This document shows positions 10,010 to 18,399 of a DNA stretch of 64,000 bases, piece by piece. The notes beneath the pieces are model-generated. The model saw nothing but the letters and a program-made list of their open reading frames with translations. It did not search any database and was not told the origin of the DNA. The translations under genes and the position numbers were made by a program. Position 1 is the first letter of the stretch. Every line of letters begins with the position of its first letter. The stretch spans positions 124,001-188,000 of the forward strand of contig NZ_JAJNCL010000001.1 in the NCBI RefSeq assembly GCF_021025955.1, read 5' to 3'. This DNA is from Rhodococcus qingshengii. GTDB taxonomy: Bacteria > Actinomycetota > Actinomycetes > Mycobacteriales > Mycobacteriaceae.

Positions 10010-10044
10010 TTGCAACGTTGCAACTCCTAGTGTTGTGAATCACA
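10010..10044 (+). promoter_or_regulatory. Palindromic operator candidates upstream of aldehyde dehydrogenase
   Basis: TTGCAACGTTGCAA (10010-10023) is a perfect 14-bp palindrome. TGTGAATCACA (10034-10044) is an 11-bp palindrome around a central A. Both lie 80-110 nt before the dehydrogenase ATG, in the only intergenic space after the GAF regulator. The second resembles the ATCACA ends of the motifs at 19811 and 23287. Binding proteins are not known; the GAF regulator is the natural candidate. Confidence 0.5.
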
Positions 10045-10121
10045 CCCCACCGGGGGGTGGGACTGCAGTCACCGATTTGGTGGGTGCGCCCAGGAAGAAC
10101 ACGTTTACATAGGAGCTTGCA

Positions 10122-11645
10122 ATGACCGTGTACGCCCGCCCAGGTACCGCCGACGCGATCATGTCCTTCCAGTCTCGATACGACAACTGGATCGGCAACG
10201 AATGGGTTGCTCCGGTCAAGGGTCAGTACTTCGAGAACCCGACACCGGTGACCGGACAGAATTTCTGTGATGTGGCTCGTTCCACGGCAGAAGACATCGA
10301 GCTCGCTCTCGACGCAGCGCACGCAGCAGCTCCGGCCTGGGGCAAGACCTCGGTTGCCGAGCGCGCGATCATCTTGAACAAGATCGCTGATCGTATGGAG
10401 GAGAACCTCGAATCCATCGCACTCGCCGAGTCGTGGGACAACGGCAAGCCGATCCGCGAGACCCTCAACGCCGACATACCGCTCGCCATCGATCACTTCC
10501 GTTATTTCGCGGGAGCTATTCGCGCACAGGAAGGTTCGCTCTCGGAGATCAACTCCGACACCGTGGCCTACCACTTCCACGAGCCGCTCGGTGTAGTCGG
10601 CCAGATCATTCCGTGGAACTTCCCGATCCTCATGGCCGTGTGGAAGCTTGCTCCCGCCCTCGCTGCCGGCAATGCCATCGTGCTCAAGCCTGCCGAGCAG
10701 ACACCCGTCTCGATCCTTCACCTCATCGGCATCATCGGTGATCTGCTGCCTGCCGGTGTTCTCAACATCGTCAACGGCTTTGGCGTCGAGGCCGGAAAGC
10801 CGCTGGCGTCGAGTCCGCGTATCAAGAAGATCGCGTTCACCGGCGAAACCACCACCGGTCGCTTGATCATGCAGTACGCATCGCAGAACCTCATCCCCGT
10901 CACCCTCGAACTCGGTGGCAAGAGCCCCAACATCTTCTTCTCCGACGTTCTCGCCTCCAACGACGACTACCAGGACAAGGCGCTCGAGGGCTTCACGATG
11001 TTCGCCCTCAACCAGGGCGAGGTCTGCACCTGCCCGTCGCGTTCGCTGATCCAGGAAGACATCTTCGACGAGTTCCTTGCGATGGCGGCCATCCGCACCA
11101 AGGCTGTGCGCCAAGGAGATCCGCTCGACACCGACACCATGATCGGCGCGCAGGCCAGCAACGACCAGCTCGAGAAGATCCTCTCGTACATCGAGATCGG
11201 CAAGGCCGAAGGCGCCAAGGTCATCACCGGTGGTGAGCGGGCCGAACTCGGCGGAGACCTGTCCGGCGGCTACTACGTCCAGCCGACGGTGTTCACCGGC
11301 AACAACAAGATGCGCATCTTCCAGGAGGAGATCTTCGGACCCGTCGTCTCGGTCACCTCGTTCAAGGACTACGACGAGGCCATCGAAATCGCGAACGACA
11401 CCCTCTACGGTTTGGGCGCCGGTGTCTGGTCCCGCGACGGCGGAGTTGCATACCGCGCAGGCCGCGACATCCAAGCCGGTCGCGTCTGGACCAACACGTA
11501 TCACCAGTACCCGGCACACGCCGCCTTCGGTGGATACAAGCAGTCCGGCATCGGCCGCGAGAACCACCTGATGATGCTCTCGCACTACCAGCAGACCAAG
11601 AACCTCCTGGTCAGCTACGCCCAGAAGGCTCAGGGCTTCTTCTGA
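10122..11645 (+). CDS. NAD-dependent (acet)aldehyde dehydrogenase
   Basis: A 507-residue ALDH-superfamily enzyme of the ExaC/AcoD type, oxidising acetaldehyde and similar aldehydes to acids. Visible are [19 protein letters not shown], the NAD motif FTGETTTG, the general-base Glu in LELGGKSPN, and the nucleophile Cys in the GEVCTCPSR segment. Two Cys residues there (CTC) are typical of this subgroup. The late motif [10 protein letters not shown] is also present. It lies 143 nt after the GAF regulator and is followed by a DUF779 gene, a recurring pair. With EutBC downstream it is the obvious step for ethanolamine-derived acetaldehyde, and it can also serve ethanol oxidised through mycofactocin. 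Confidence 0.93.
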   Translation: MTVYARPGTADAIMSFQSRYDNWIGNEWVAPVKGQYFENPTPVTGQNFCDVARSTAEDIELALDAAHAAAPAWGKTSVAERAIILNKIADRMEENLESIALAESWDNGKPIRETLNADIPLAIDHFRYFAGAIRAQEGSLSEINSDTVAYHFHEPLGVVGQIIPWNFPILMAVWKLAPALAAGNAIVLKPAEQTPVSILHLIGIIGDLLPAGVLNIVNGFGVEAGKPLASSPRIKKIAFTGETTTGRLIMQYASQNLIPVTLELGGKSPNIFFSDVLASNDDYQDKALEGFTMFALNQGEVCTCPSRSLIQEDIFDEFLAMAAIRTKAVRQGDPLDTDTMIGAQASNDQLEKILSYIEIGKAEGAKVITGGERAELGGDLSGGYYVQPTVFTGNNKMRIFQEEIFGPVVSVTSFKDYDEAIEIANDTLYGLGAGVWSRDGGVAYRAGRDIQAGRVWTNTYHQYPAHAAFGGYKQSGIGRENHLMMLSHYQQTKNLLVSYAQKAQGFF

Positions 11646-11652
11646 TCGACCC

Positions 11653-11686
11653 CCGGCACCCGTGAGCCCCTCGCTGCGGGTGCCGG
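11653..11686 (+). terminator. Hairpin between aldehyde dehydrogenase and DUF779 gene
   Basis: CCGGCACCCG (11653-11662) pairs with CGGGTGCCGG (11677-11686) across a 14-nt loop, 7 nt after the dehydrogenase stop. It may be a partial terminator lowering expression of the DUF779 gene, or an mRNA 3' stabiliser. Confidence 0.5.
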
Positions 11687-11734
11687 TGAGCACGACCGCA
11701 ACACGCAAACCTGCACAAAAACACGGAGGTTGGA

Positions 11735-12295
11735 ATGAGCGCCACGGTTACACCCGATACCGGCGCCGTTCCACCCCGGTTGGTGACCACCGCTGGGGCG
11801 GCTGACCTCCTGCGCCGCCTCAGCGGGATTCACGGCGAACTGATGATGCATCAATCCGGTGGATGCTGTGACGGCTCCGCCCCGATGTGTTATCCCTCAG
11901 GGGAATTCATCGTCGGAGACCGTGACGTACTACTCGGAATTGTCGACCTCCGGCTTGCTGTCGGAGAGATTCCCGAAAATCTTCCCACCGGAACGGACGC
12001 TGTACAGGTCTGGATTTCCGGATCACAGTTCGAAGCGTGGAAGCACACCCAGTTGGTTCTGGACGTCGTGCCCGGGCGAGGCAGTGGATTCAGCTTGGAG
12101 TCTCCTGAAGGATTCAGATTCCTCAGTCGAGCCAGGGCATTCACACCGGAAGAGAACGAAGCACTCAGCGCGTCGAGCATTCTCGTTGGGGCCGATTGGG
12201 AAGCGGGCGTGCGGCCTTTGCCGCCGACGGTTCCCCAGGTGGTCGCCGAGGCCGTCGACGCCTGCCCGGTGCCGGGTGCGGCCCGCCGGGCCTGA
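11735..12295 (+). CDS. DUF779 family protein
   Basis: A 186-residue protein with the DUF779 core. The segment HQSGGCCDGSAPMC near residues 39-52 has three Cys residues and is the hallmark of the family. DIRLGIVD-like strands and a GRGSGFSLESPEGFRFLSR region near 112-130 follow. The ATG is preceded by ACGGAGG. DUF779 genes commonly follow acetaldehyde dehydrogenases, and the family has been suggested to help those enzymes, but no reaction is established. About 50 C-terminal residues beyond the core are Ala/Pro/Val-rich. Confidence 0.82.
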   Translation: MSATVTPDTGAVPPRLVTTAGAADLLRRLSGIHGELMMHQSGGCCDGSAPMCYPSGEFIVGDRDVLLGIVDLRLAVGEIPENLPTGTDAVQVWISGSQFEAWKHTQLVLDVVPGRGSGFSLESPEGFRFLSRARAFTPEENEALSASSILVGADWEAGVRPLPPTVPQVVAEAVDACPVPGAARRA

Positions 12296-12442
12296 AGAAA
12301 CGCGGGGGCCGACCACATGACACCCAGTTAACAGCACGGTCATCTCCAGGCGACCTTCTCCGCACATCGCCCACATACCGTTCATTTCACGCGACGCATC
12401 CACCGTGCGTCGTCTCATTCTTGACCGATTCAGAGGATGGAC

Positions 12443-13909
12443 ATGTCTCTTTCCGACCACGCAACCGGCAAAAACGCCGGTGCCGCGGGTGCACACCACG
12501 ACGGCGCCGACTTCCACGCGGAAGACAATTCGTATCTGGAGAAACGAACACTCCGAAAGGGAACAGCAGGGTGGGTGCTGCTTGCGGGGTTGGGCGTCAG
12601 CTATGTGATTTCCGGTGACTACGCCGGTTGGAACAACGGACTGGCCGAAGGCGGCTTCGGTGGTCTTCTCATCGCGGCTGTCGTCATTGCGGGTATGTAC
12701 CTGGCGATGGTGCTCGGTATGGCCGAGATGTCGTCGGCGCTTCCGGCCGCTGGCGGTGGGTACACGTTCGCCAGACGGGCCATGGGGCCCTGGGGCGGAT
12801 TTGCCACCGGCACAGCAATTCTCATCGAGTACTCGATCGCGCCCGCGGCGATCGCGACGTTCATCGGTGCGTACGTCGAATCCCTGAACCTGTTCGGGAT
12901 CACCGACGGGTGGTGGGTGTACCTCGCGGTGTACGCGATCTTCATCGGCATTCACCTCACCGGCGCCGGTGAGGCACTCAAGGCGATGTTCATCATCACC
13001 GCCATTGCACTCGTCGGCCTGGTCGTGTTCGCGGTTTCGGCTGTCGGCCTTTTCGATTCGTCCAACCTCACCGATATCGCCGTCGACACCAGCGCAGTCG
13101 GATCTTCGTCGTTCCTGCCGTTCGGTCTGCTCGGAATCTGGGCCGCCGTGCCTTTCGCGATCTGGTTCTTCCTTGCTGTCGAGGGTGTGCCGCTGGCCGC
13201 CGAGGAAGCGCGTGAGCCGGAGAAGAACGTCCCCCGCGGCATCATCATCAGCATGTTGATCCTGATCGTCACAGGCGCAACGGTTCTCTTCCTCGCCACC
13301 GGTGCGCTCGGCGCCGACGCCCTGTCGACCTCCGGAAATCCGCTCGTCGAGGCTCTGGGGGACAGCGGAGCGGCGAAGGCCGTCAACTACATCGGCCTCG
13401 CCGGTCTGGTCGCGAGCTTCTTCTCGATCATGTACGCGTACTCACGTCAGACGTTTGCGCTCTCCCGCGCCGGTTACCTGCCGAAAAACCTGTCGGTGAC
13501 CAACAAGCGCAAGGCGCCCACTCTCGCTCTCGTCGTTCCCGGAGTCATCGGCTTCGCGCTCTCACTCACCGGTGAAGGTGCCATGTTGCTCAACATGGCG
13601 GTGTTCGGCGCGGCAGTGAGCTACGTCCTGATGATGGTGAGTCACATCGTCCTTCGTAAGCGCGAGCCGAAAATGCCGCGCCCGTACCGCACGCCCGGCG
13701 GTATCGCCACCACCTCGTTTGCGCTCGTGATCGCGGCAGTATCGGTGGTGGCCACCTTCCTGGTCGATCCCGTTGCAGCACTGTTGACCTTGGTTGCCTT
13801 CGGAGTTCTGATGGCGTACTTCGGTCTCTACAGTCGCCACCACCTTGTTGCCAACTCGCCGGACGAGGAGTTTGCTGTACTTGCACAGGCGGAAGAAGAA
13901 TTGGGATGA
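12443..13909 (+). CDS. Ethanolamine permease
   Basis: A 488-residue APC-superfamily transporter with about 12 hydrophobic segments, matching actinobacterial ethanolamine permeases (GDYAGWNNGLAEGGFGGLL near 60-80; SSALPAAGGGYTFARRAMGPWGG near 105-125). About 45 polar, His-rich N-terminal residues precede the first membrane segment. Two in-frame ATGs occur (12437 and 12443); the second is preferred because AGAGGA ends 6 nt before it. The stop overlaps the eutB start (ATGA), so uptake and cleavage of ethanolamine are coupled. Confidence 0.9.
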   Translation: MSLSDHATGKNAGAAGAHHDGADFHAEDNSYLEKRTLRKGTAGWVLLAGLGVSYVISGDYAGWNNGLAEGGFGGLLIAAVVIAGMYLAMVLGMAEMSSALPAAGGGYTFARRAMGPWGGFATGTAILIEYSIAPAAIATFIGAYVESLNLFGITDGWWVYLAVYAIFIGIHLTGAGEALKAMFIITAIALVGLVVFAVSAVGLFDSSNLTDIAVDTSAVGSSSFLPFGLLGIWAAVPFAIWFFLAVEGVPLAAEEAREPEKNVPRGIIISMLILIVTGATVLFLATGALGADALSTSGNPLVEALGDSGAAKAVNYIGLAGLVASFFSIMYAYSRQTFALSRAGYLPKNLSVTNKRKAPTLALVVPGVIGFALSLTGEGAMLLNMAVFGAAVSYVLMMVSHIVLRKREPKMPRPYRTPGGIATTSFALVIAAVSVVATFLVDPVAALLTLVAFGVLMAYFGLYSRHHLVANSPDEEFAVLAQAEEELG

Positions 13910-15330
13910 GTCGCGGGATGGCCAAGTATCACCAGCAGGTATCCGGAACCAACTACTCGTTCGACGGCCTCGTCGATCTGATGGCGAAGGCGACACCGCT
14001 GCGCTCGGGCGACGAGCTCGCCGGATGCGCGGCAAGCTCCGATGCCGAACGTGCTGCTGCCCAATGGGTTCTGGCTGACCTTCCGCTGACCGTATTCCTC
14101 GAGGATCTTGTGGTTCCGTACGAGGACGACGAGGTAACCCGGCTCATCATCGACAGCCACGATCGCCTCGCCTTTGCGCCGGTGGCCCACCTGACCGTCG
14201 GCGGACTGCGGGACTGGCTGCTCGAGACTGCGTCGGCGCCGGAAGCTTCCGCACGCTTGTCCGCCGTGAGTCCCGGGCTCACCCCGGAAATGGTTGCCGC
14301 GGTCAGCAAGATCATGCGCAATCAGGACTTGATCGCCGTCGCGAAGGCCATCACGGTCACCGCGGGGTTCCGCACGACCATCGGGCTACCTGGACGGCTG
14401 AGCACTCGACTCCAGCCGAATCACCCGACGGACGATCCACGCGGCATTGCAGCGGCAACGCTCGACGGTCTCCTGATGGGATGTGGCGACGCCGTCATCG
14501 GTATCAACCCCGCGACGGACTCGCCTCAGGCCACCTCGGATCTGCTCCACCTGCTCGACGACATCCGTCAGCGATTCGAGATCCCGACTCAGTCGTGCGT
14601 GCTCTCGCACGTGACCACCACTATCGGACTGATCGAATCGGGGGTGCCGGTCGATCTGGTCTTCCAATCGATTGCCGGTACCGAAGGCGCCAATTCCGGT
14701 TTCGGAGTGAATATTCCGCTCCTGCGTGAGGGCAACGAGGCCGGGCGCTCGTTGAACCGCGGAACGGTCGGCAACAACGTCATGTACCTCGAGACGGGGC
14801 AGGGATCCGCCCTCAGTTCAGGTGCCCACTACGGCACCGGCGGAGCCCCGGTCGATCAGCAGACGCTCGAAACTCGGGCATACGCAGTGGCACGTGATCT
14901 CGAACCGCTGCTGGTCAACACCGTGGTCGGCTTCATCGGTCCCGAGTATCTCTACGACGGCAAGCAGATCATTCGCGCGGGCTTGGAGGATCACTTCTGC
15001 GGAAAACTCCTCGGACTGCCGATGGGAGTGGACGTCTGCTACACCAACCACGCCGAAGCCGATCAAGACGACATGGACAACCTGCTCACCCTGTTGGGCG
15101 TTGCGGGCGCCGCGTTCGTGATCGCGGTGCCCGGCGCCGACGACGTGATGCTCGGCTATCAAAGTCTGGCGTTCCACGACGCGCTGTACGTGCGTAAGGT
15201 CCTCGGCTTGCAGCCCGCCCCGGAGTTCGAGACCTGGCTCCACAATTTGGGGATGACCGACGCAAACGGTCGGGTTCTTCCGATCGACGCCGAAATGTCG
15301 CCGCTGCGGGCTTTGACGGTGAACTCATGA
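13906..15330 (+). CDS. eutB: Ethanolamine ammonia-lyase large subunit EutB
   Basis: A 474-residue catalytic subunit of the adenosylcobalamin-dependent lyase that converts ethanolamine to acetaldehyde and ammonia. The TIM-barrel segments are well preserved: LPGRLSTRLQPNHPTDD, NPATDSPQATSDLLHLLDDI, AGTEGANSGFGVN and CYTNHAEADQDDMDNLL. It is coupled to the permease upstream and to eutC downstream (ATGA overlaps at both ends). No microcompartment shell, EutA reactivase or cobalamin adenosyltransferase gene is visible nearby, so this is a short shell-less eut operon as in other actinobacteria. Activity requires B12 made or imported elsewhere. Confidence 0.95.
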   Translation: MSRGMAKYHQQVSGTNYSFDGLVDLMAKATPLRSGDELAGCAASSDAERAAAQWVLADLPLTVFLEDLVVPYEDDEVTRLIIDSHDRLAFAPVAHLTVGGLRDWLLETASAPEASARLSAVSPGLTPEMVAAVSKIMRNQDLIAVAKAITVTAGFRTTIGLPGRLSTRLQPNHPTDDPRGIAAATLDGLLMGCGDAVIGINPATDSPQATSDLLHLLDDIRQRFEIPTQSCVLSHVTTTIGLIESGVPVDLVFQSIAGTEGANSGFGVNIPLLREGNEAGRSLNRGTVGNNVMYLETGQGSALSSGAHYGTGGAPVDQQTLETRAYAVARDLEPLLVNTVVGFIGPEYLYDGKQIIRAGLEDHFCGKLLGLPMGVDVCYTNHAEADQDDMDNLLTLLGVAGAAFVIAVPGADDVMLGYQSLAFHDALYVRKVLGLQPAPEFETWLHNLGMTDANGRVLPIDAEMSPLRALTVNS

Positions 15331-16100
15331 CCGAAGATCAGGCTCCGATCCTCGATTTCTGGGGTCCACTTCGCAAGACCACACAATCGCGTATCGGGTT
15401 GGGCCGCGCCGGTGATTCGTTGCCCACCAAGCGGGTTCTCGAATTCAAGGCAGCGCACGCCGCCGCTCGCGACGCGGTCCACGAGCCACTCGATTCGCAG
15501 ACGCTTGCCAGTCGGGTCGAAGGGGTGGGTGTCGGTGCGCCGGTGGTGGTCGCGAGCAGCGTCTCCACCCGCAGCGAGTATCTCCGGAGGCCCGACCTAG
15601 GGCGCCAACCCGCGGACCTGAGCGCGATCACGGGCTCCGACAAGGAAATCGGGTTCATCCTCGCCGACGGACTCTCCCCGCGAGCACTGATGGACCACGG
15701 CGAACAACTCCTGTCCGCGTTGGTCACGGTGCTGGGGGAGCGGTATTCCATAGCGCCGCCCGTGATCGCCACGAACGCCCGTGTGGCACTGGGCGATCAC
15801 ATCGCTGCCGCGATGGGAGTGCAGACGGCGATCGTCCTGATCGGCGAACGTCCAGGGCTCTCTGTTGCGGACAGCGTCGGGATCTATCTGACTCACCTTC
15901 CGCGCGTCGGTCGCACCGACGCAGATCGAAACTGCATTTCCAATGTCCACCCACCCGAGGGTCTCGGATACGATCAGGCTGCTCGTGTCGTCCTGGGGTT
16001 GGTGGCGGGAGCGCGCCAGTTGGGCCGCTCCGGCGTCGACCTCAAGGACACCTCTCGTGCCGACGCCGTTGCGTCGGGAGAAGTGCTGACGCTCGATTAA
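15327..16100 (+). CDS. eutC: Ethanolamine ammonia-lyase small subunit EutC
   Basis: A 257-residue small subunit that binds cobalamin together with EutB. Typical segments are the N-terminal DFWGPLRKTTQSRIGLGRAG, then KEIGFILADGLSPRALMDHGEQLL near residue 110, and the C-terminal NCISNVHPPEGLGYDQAAR region near 195-215. It is the last gene of the permease-eutB-eutC unit, coupled to eutB by a 4-nt overlap and followed by a strong hairpin. Confidence 0.95.
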   Translation: MTEDQAPILDFWGPLRKTTQSRIGLGRAGDSLPTKRVLEFKAAHAAARDAVHEPLDSQTLASRVEGVGVGAPVVVASSVSTRSEYLRRPDLGRQPADLSAITGSDKEIGFILADGLSPRALMDHGEQLLSALVTVLGERYSIAPPVIATNARVALGDHIAAAMGVQTAIVLIGERPGLSVADSVGIYLTHLPRVGRTDADRNCISNVHPPEGLGYDQAARVVLGLVAGARQLGRSGVDLKDTSRADAVASGEVLTLD

Positions 16101-16111
16101 TTGACAACTGC

Positions 16112-16149
16112 ACGGCATACCCGGGTCGATCGACACTCGGGTATGCCGT
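16112..16149 (+). terminator. Hairpin terminator after eutC
   Basis: A 12-bp perfect stem (ACGGCATACCCG, 16112-16123, with 16138-16149) and a 14-nt loop, 11 nt after the eutC stop and before the HAD lipoprotein gene. Confidence 0.75.
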
Positions 16150-16182
16150 CGTACCCGAATCGCGACGAAAACGAGGGAATCG

Positions 16183-17481
16183 ATGTTCCGTTCGCTGCAT
16201 GCCCGCGCCCTGTGCGCGTTGGCCGTAGGTAGTGTCCTGTTGAGTGCAACTGCTTGTAGTTCAGCCGAAAGCGCCCCGAAAGAGGATGCGGCGCAGAGTG
16301 GTTCATCCTGCGCGCCGCTGGATTCAGGTCTTGTCTGGTACGGCGACAACCGAACGAAGCTGGACTCCATGATGGCGGAGTTCGGGACCTGCGGGGCTGC
16401 AGGTGATGTCGATGACGGTGCTCCGTTGGCGCTCTTCGACTGGGACAACACAGTTGTCAAGAACGACATCGGTAGTGCCACTGCATTCTGGATGATCAAG
16501 AACAACAAGGTTTTACAACCTGCGGGAGCGAACTGGGCAACTACCAGTCGCTTCATGACTCCGGCCGGCGCTGCTGCGCTTTCCGCCGCCTGTGGCTCGG
16601 AGTCCGCTCCTGGGCAACCGTTGGCAACCAGCACGGACGTCGACTGCGCCGACGAGATCGTTGCGGTGCTCGAAGAGAAGACTCGCGACGGACAGGTTGC
16701 ATTCGACGGCTACGATCACCGCCGGACCAAGGCTGCATACGCGTGGGCGGTGCAGTTGATGGCAGGGCACACCGAGGACGAGATCACCGAGTACGCCCGC
16801 GCAGCGCGTGCTGAGAATCTCGCTGCTGCAGAAGGATCCGATCAGACCGTCGGAACGACGGAAGTCGACGGTTCGGTGCGGTACTACGCGCAAATCGAAG
16901 ACTTGGTGAAAACCCTGGGAGCTCATGGATTCGACGTGCGGATCATTTCCGCATCGGCCGAACCGGTAGTTCGAGTCTGGGCGGAACAGTTGGGATTGGA
17001 CGCCGGTCACGTGATGGGCGTGCGACCGATCGCTGAGGACGGTGTTCTGACCGGGCGCCTGCGTGGATGTGGTGGCGTTGCGGACGGCGACGACTCGGTC
17101 ATTCCGTACATCGACGGTAAGCGGTGCCAGGTCAATGAGGTTGTCTACGGGGTCGTCGGGCCTACGGCGTTCGAGCAGTTGGCCGCCGATCGCCGTCAGG
17201 TATTTGCTGCCGGTGATTCTGTCACCGATGTGACCTTCCTCGGAGATGCGACCGGTGCGCGTCTGGTGATCAACCGCAACAACCCTGAACTGATGTGCAA
17301 CGCCTACGACAACAGTGATGGAAAATGGCTGGTCAACCCCATGTTCATCGAACCGAAATCCCAGGCGGATGCACCTTATCGTTGCTCGACCGACGCGTAC
17401 ACCGACGAGGCTGGGGCCAAAGGTGCCGTCACTCGCGAGGACGGCAGCGTGATTCCTGATCAGGCCGATTCAGTCGCCTGA
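16183..17481 (+). CDS. Secreted lipoprotein HAD phosphatase, phosphocholine/phosphoethanolamine phosphatase-like
   Basis: A 432-residue protein with a lipoprotein signal: a hydrophobic segment followed by the lipobox LSATAC, with Cys25 as the lipidated residue. It therefore acts outside the membrane. HAD motif I is FDWDNTV (Asp86 and Asp88), motif II is the Ser in IISAS, and the acidic motif is AAGDSVTDVTFLGD near 345. The DWDNT form and extracellular location recall PchP-type phosphorylcholine phosphatases. Its position just after the ethanolamine operon suggests it releases ethanolamine or choline from phospho-forms. That substrate is an inference; a generic phosphatase or serine-phosphatase-like enzyme remains possible. 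Confidence 0.75.
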   Translation: MFRSLHARALCALAVGSVLLSATACSSAESAPKEDAAQSGSSCAPLDSGLVWYGDNRTKLDSMMAEFGTCGAAGDVDDGAPLALFDWDNTVVKNDIGSATAFWMIKNNKVLQPAGANWATTSRFMTPAGAAALSAACGSESAPGQPLATSTDVDCADEIVAVLEEKTRDGQVAFDGYDHRRTKAAYAWAVQLMAGHTEDEITEYARAARAENLAAAEGSDQTVGTTEVDGSVRYYAQIEDLVKTLGAHGFDVRIISASAEPVVRVWAEQLGLDAGHVMGVRPIAEDGVLTGRLRGCGGVADGDDSVIPYIDGKRCQVNEVVYGVVGPTAFEQLAADRRQVFAAGDSVTDVTFLGDATGARLVINRNNPELMCNAYDNSDGKWLVNPMFIEPKSQADAPYRCSTDAYTDEAGAKGAVTREDGSVIPDQADSVA

Positions 17482-17623
17482 CAGCCGGCTTGCTGCGGTG
17501 ACTTCACAACGATCGATCAGCGTGTGATCTGATTCTGTCGAGCCCTTCGTCGGGCTGCGGAAACCCTTGGGTGTCCGCTGAGATGCTGGAGCCGCAGAGG
17601 CGGCACGTGAGTAGGAGAAATCG

Positions 17624-18163
17624 ATGGCCTTCGCTGGCAATGTGGACGAGTTGGCGCTTCTCCAGGCAGTACGTCTCAAGGAGCGGGTTGGAGCGGTCGT
17701 CCTGGCCGAGCACCTGGGCGTCAGCGCAGCCTCCGGTCAAGCTGCGTACGACGCACTTGTCGCGCAGGGCAAAGCGATCGAAGCGGAAAACGCCATCAGC
17801 CTGACCGACAAGGGTTTGGCAGAACTCGAAGATCAGTTGGACGCTGAGCGGGTCTCGATCGACGAGGACTCCATCGGCGAGGTATACGAGACTTTCCTGC
17901 CTCTGGACGAGGAATTCGTCGCGCTGATCGGCAGTGCGGACGCGGATTCTCTTGCGGAGCTGGATCGTCGAGCTGCAAACCTCTTCGACGATCTGTCAGC
18001 GTTCGTTCCGCGGTTGTCCCGCTACCAGGATCTCTTCTCGGATGCTCTCGCGAAAGTCCAAGCGGGGGAGTCCAAGTGGATTTCGGAACCGATCATCGAC
18101 TCGTACGCGACGGTGTGGGGAGAGATCCGTCAGGAACTGTTCGGGGCTGCGGGTAAGGCTTGA
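17624..18163 (+). CDS. Unknown protein with winged-helix-like N terminus
   Basis: A 179-residue protein that I do not assign to a named family. Residues 8-70 read like a winged helix (LLQAVRLKERVGAVVLAEHLGVSAASGQAAYDALVAQG, then a hairpin with LTDKGLAEL). The remainder is acidic and helical. The ATG follows a GTAGGAGAA ribosome site. It has its own leader and a strong hairpin after the stop, so it is probably monocistronic. A regulator or effector-binding role is possible; no function is claimed. Confidence 0.65.
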   Translation: MAFAGNVDELALLQAVRLKERVGAVVLAEHLGVSAASGQAAYDALVAQGKAIEAENAISLTDKGLAELEDQLDAERVSIDEDSIGEVYETFLPLDEEFVALIGSADADSLAELDRRAANLFDDLSAFVPRLSRYQDLFSDALAKVQAGESKWISEPIIDSYATVWGEIRQELFGAAGKA

Positions 18164-18190
18164 TCCGTAGCTTTGGATTTTGACTCCGAT

Positions 18191-18239
18191 CAGCGTGGGC
18201 CGCCCGATTCGTGAGAAACGAATCGTGCGGCCCACGCTG
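18191..18239 (+). terminator. Long hairpin terminator
   Basis: A 22-bp stem with one mismatch (18191-18212 with 18218-18239) and a 5-nt loop GAGAA, 28 nt after the unknown winged-helix-like gene. Confidence 0.8.
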
Positions 18240-18399
18240 TGTTCGAGGTCGTGAAACTCGTTACCATTGCATACAAGTCGTGATCGAGATCACTCCTACC
18301 CCCTTTTGGGGGTGGTGCGGGGGTGAGCCACATCACTACCTTTCCTCTTATCGACGGTGATGCCCACAGGGCGACACCATAGGACCACGGAGGAATCGA

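Noticed and set aside
9891..11708. Minus-strand frame of about 605 codons opposite the aldehyde dehydrogenase
   Set aside because: Val/Asp/Gly/Arg-rich shadow typical of high-GC genes; the plus strand has full ALDH motifs.
12296..12442. Possible cobalamin riboswitch before the ethanolamine permease operon
   Set aside because: The 147-nt space is too short and I see no B12-box-like conserved core.
18284..18345. Possible third copy of the ATCACA promoter motif before the MHS transporter
   Set aside because: It has GATCACT and C/G runs but lacks the GACAGTT and GGAAGTATG blocks, so I do not group it with the other two.
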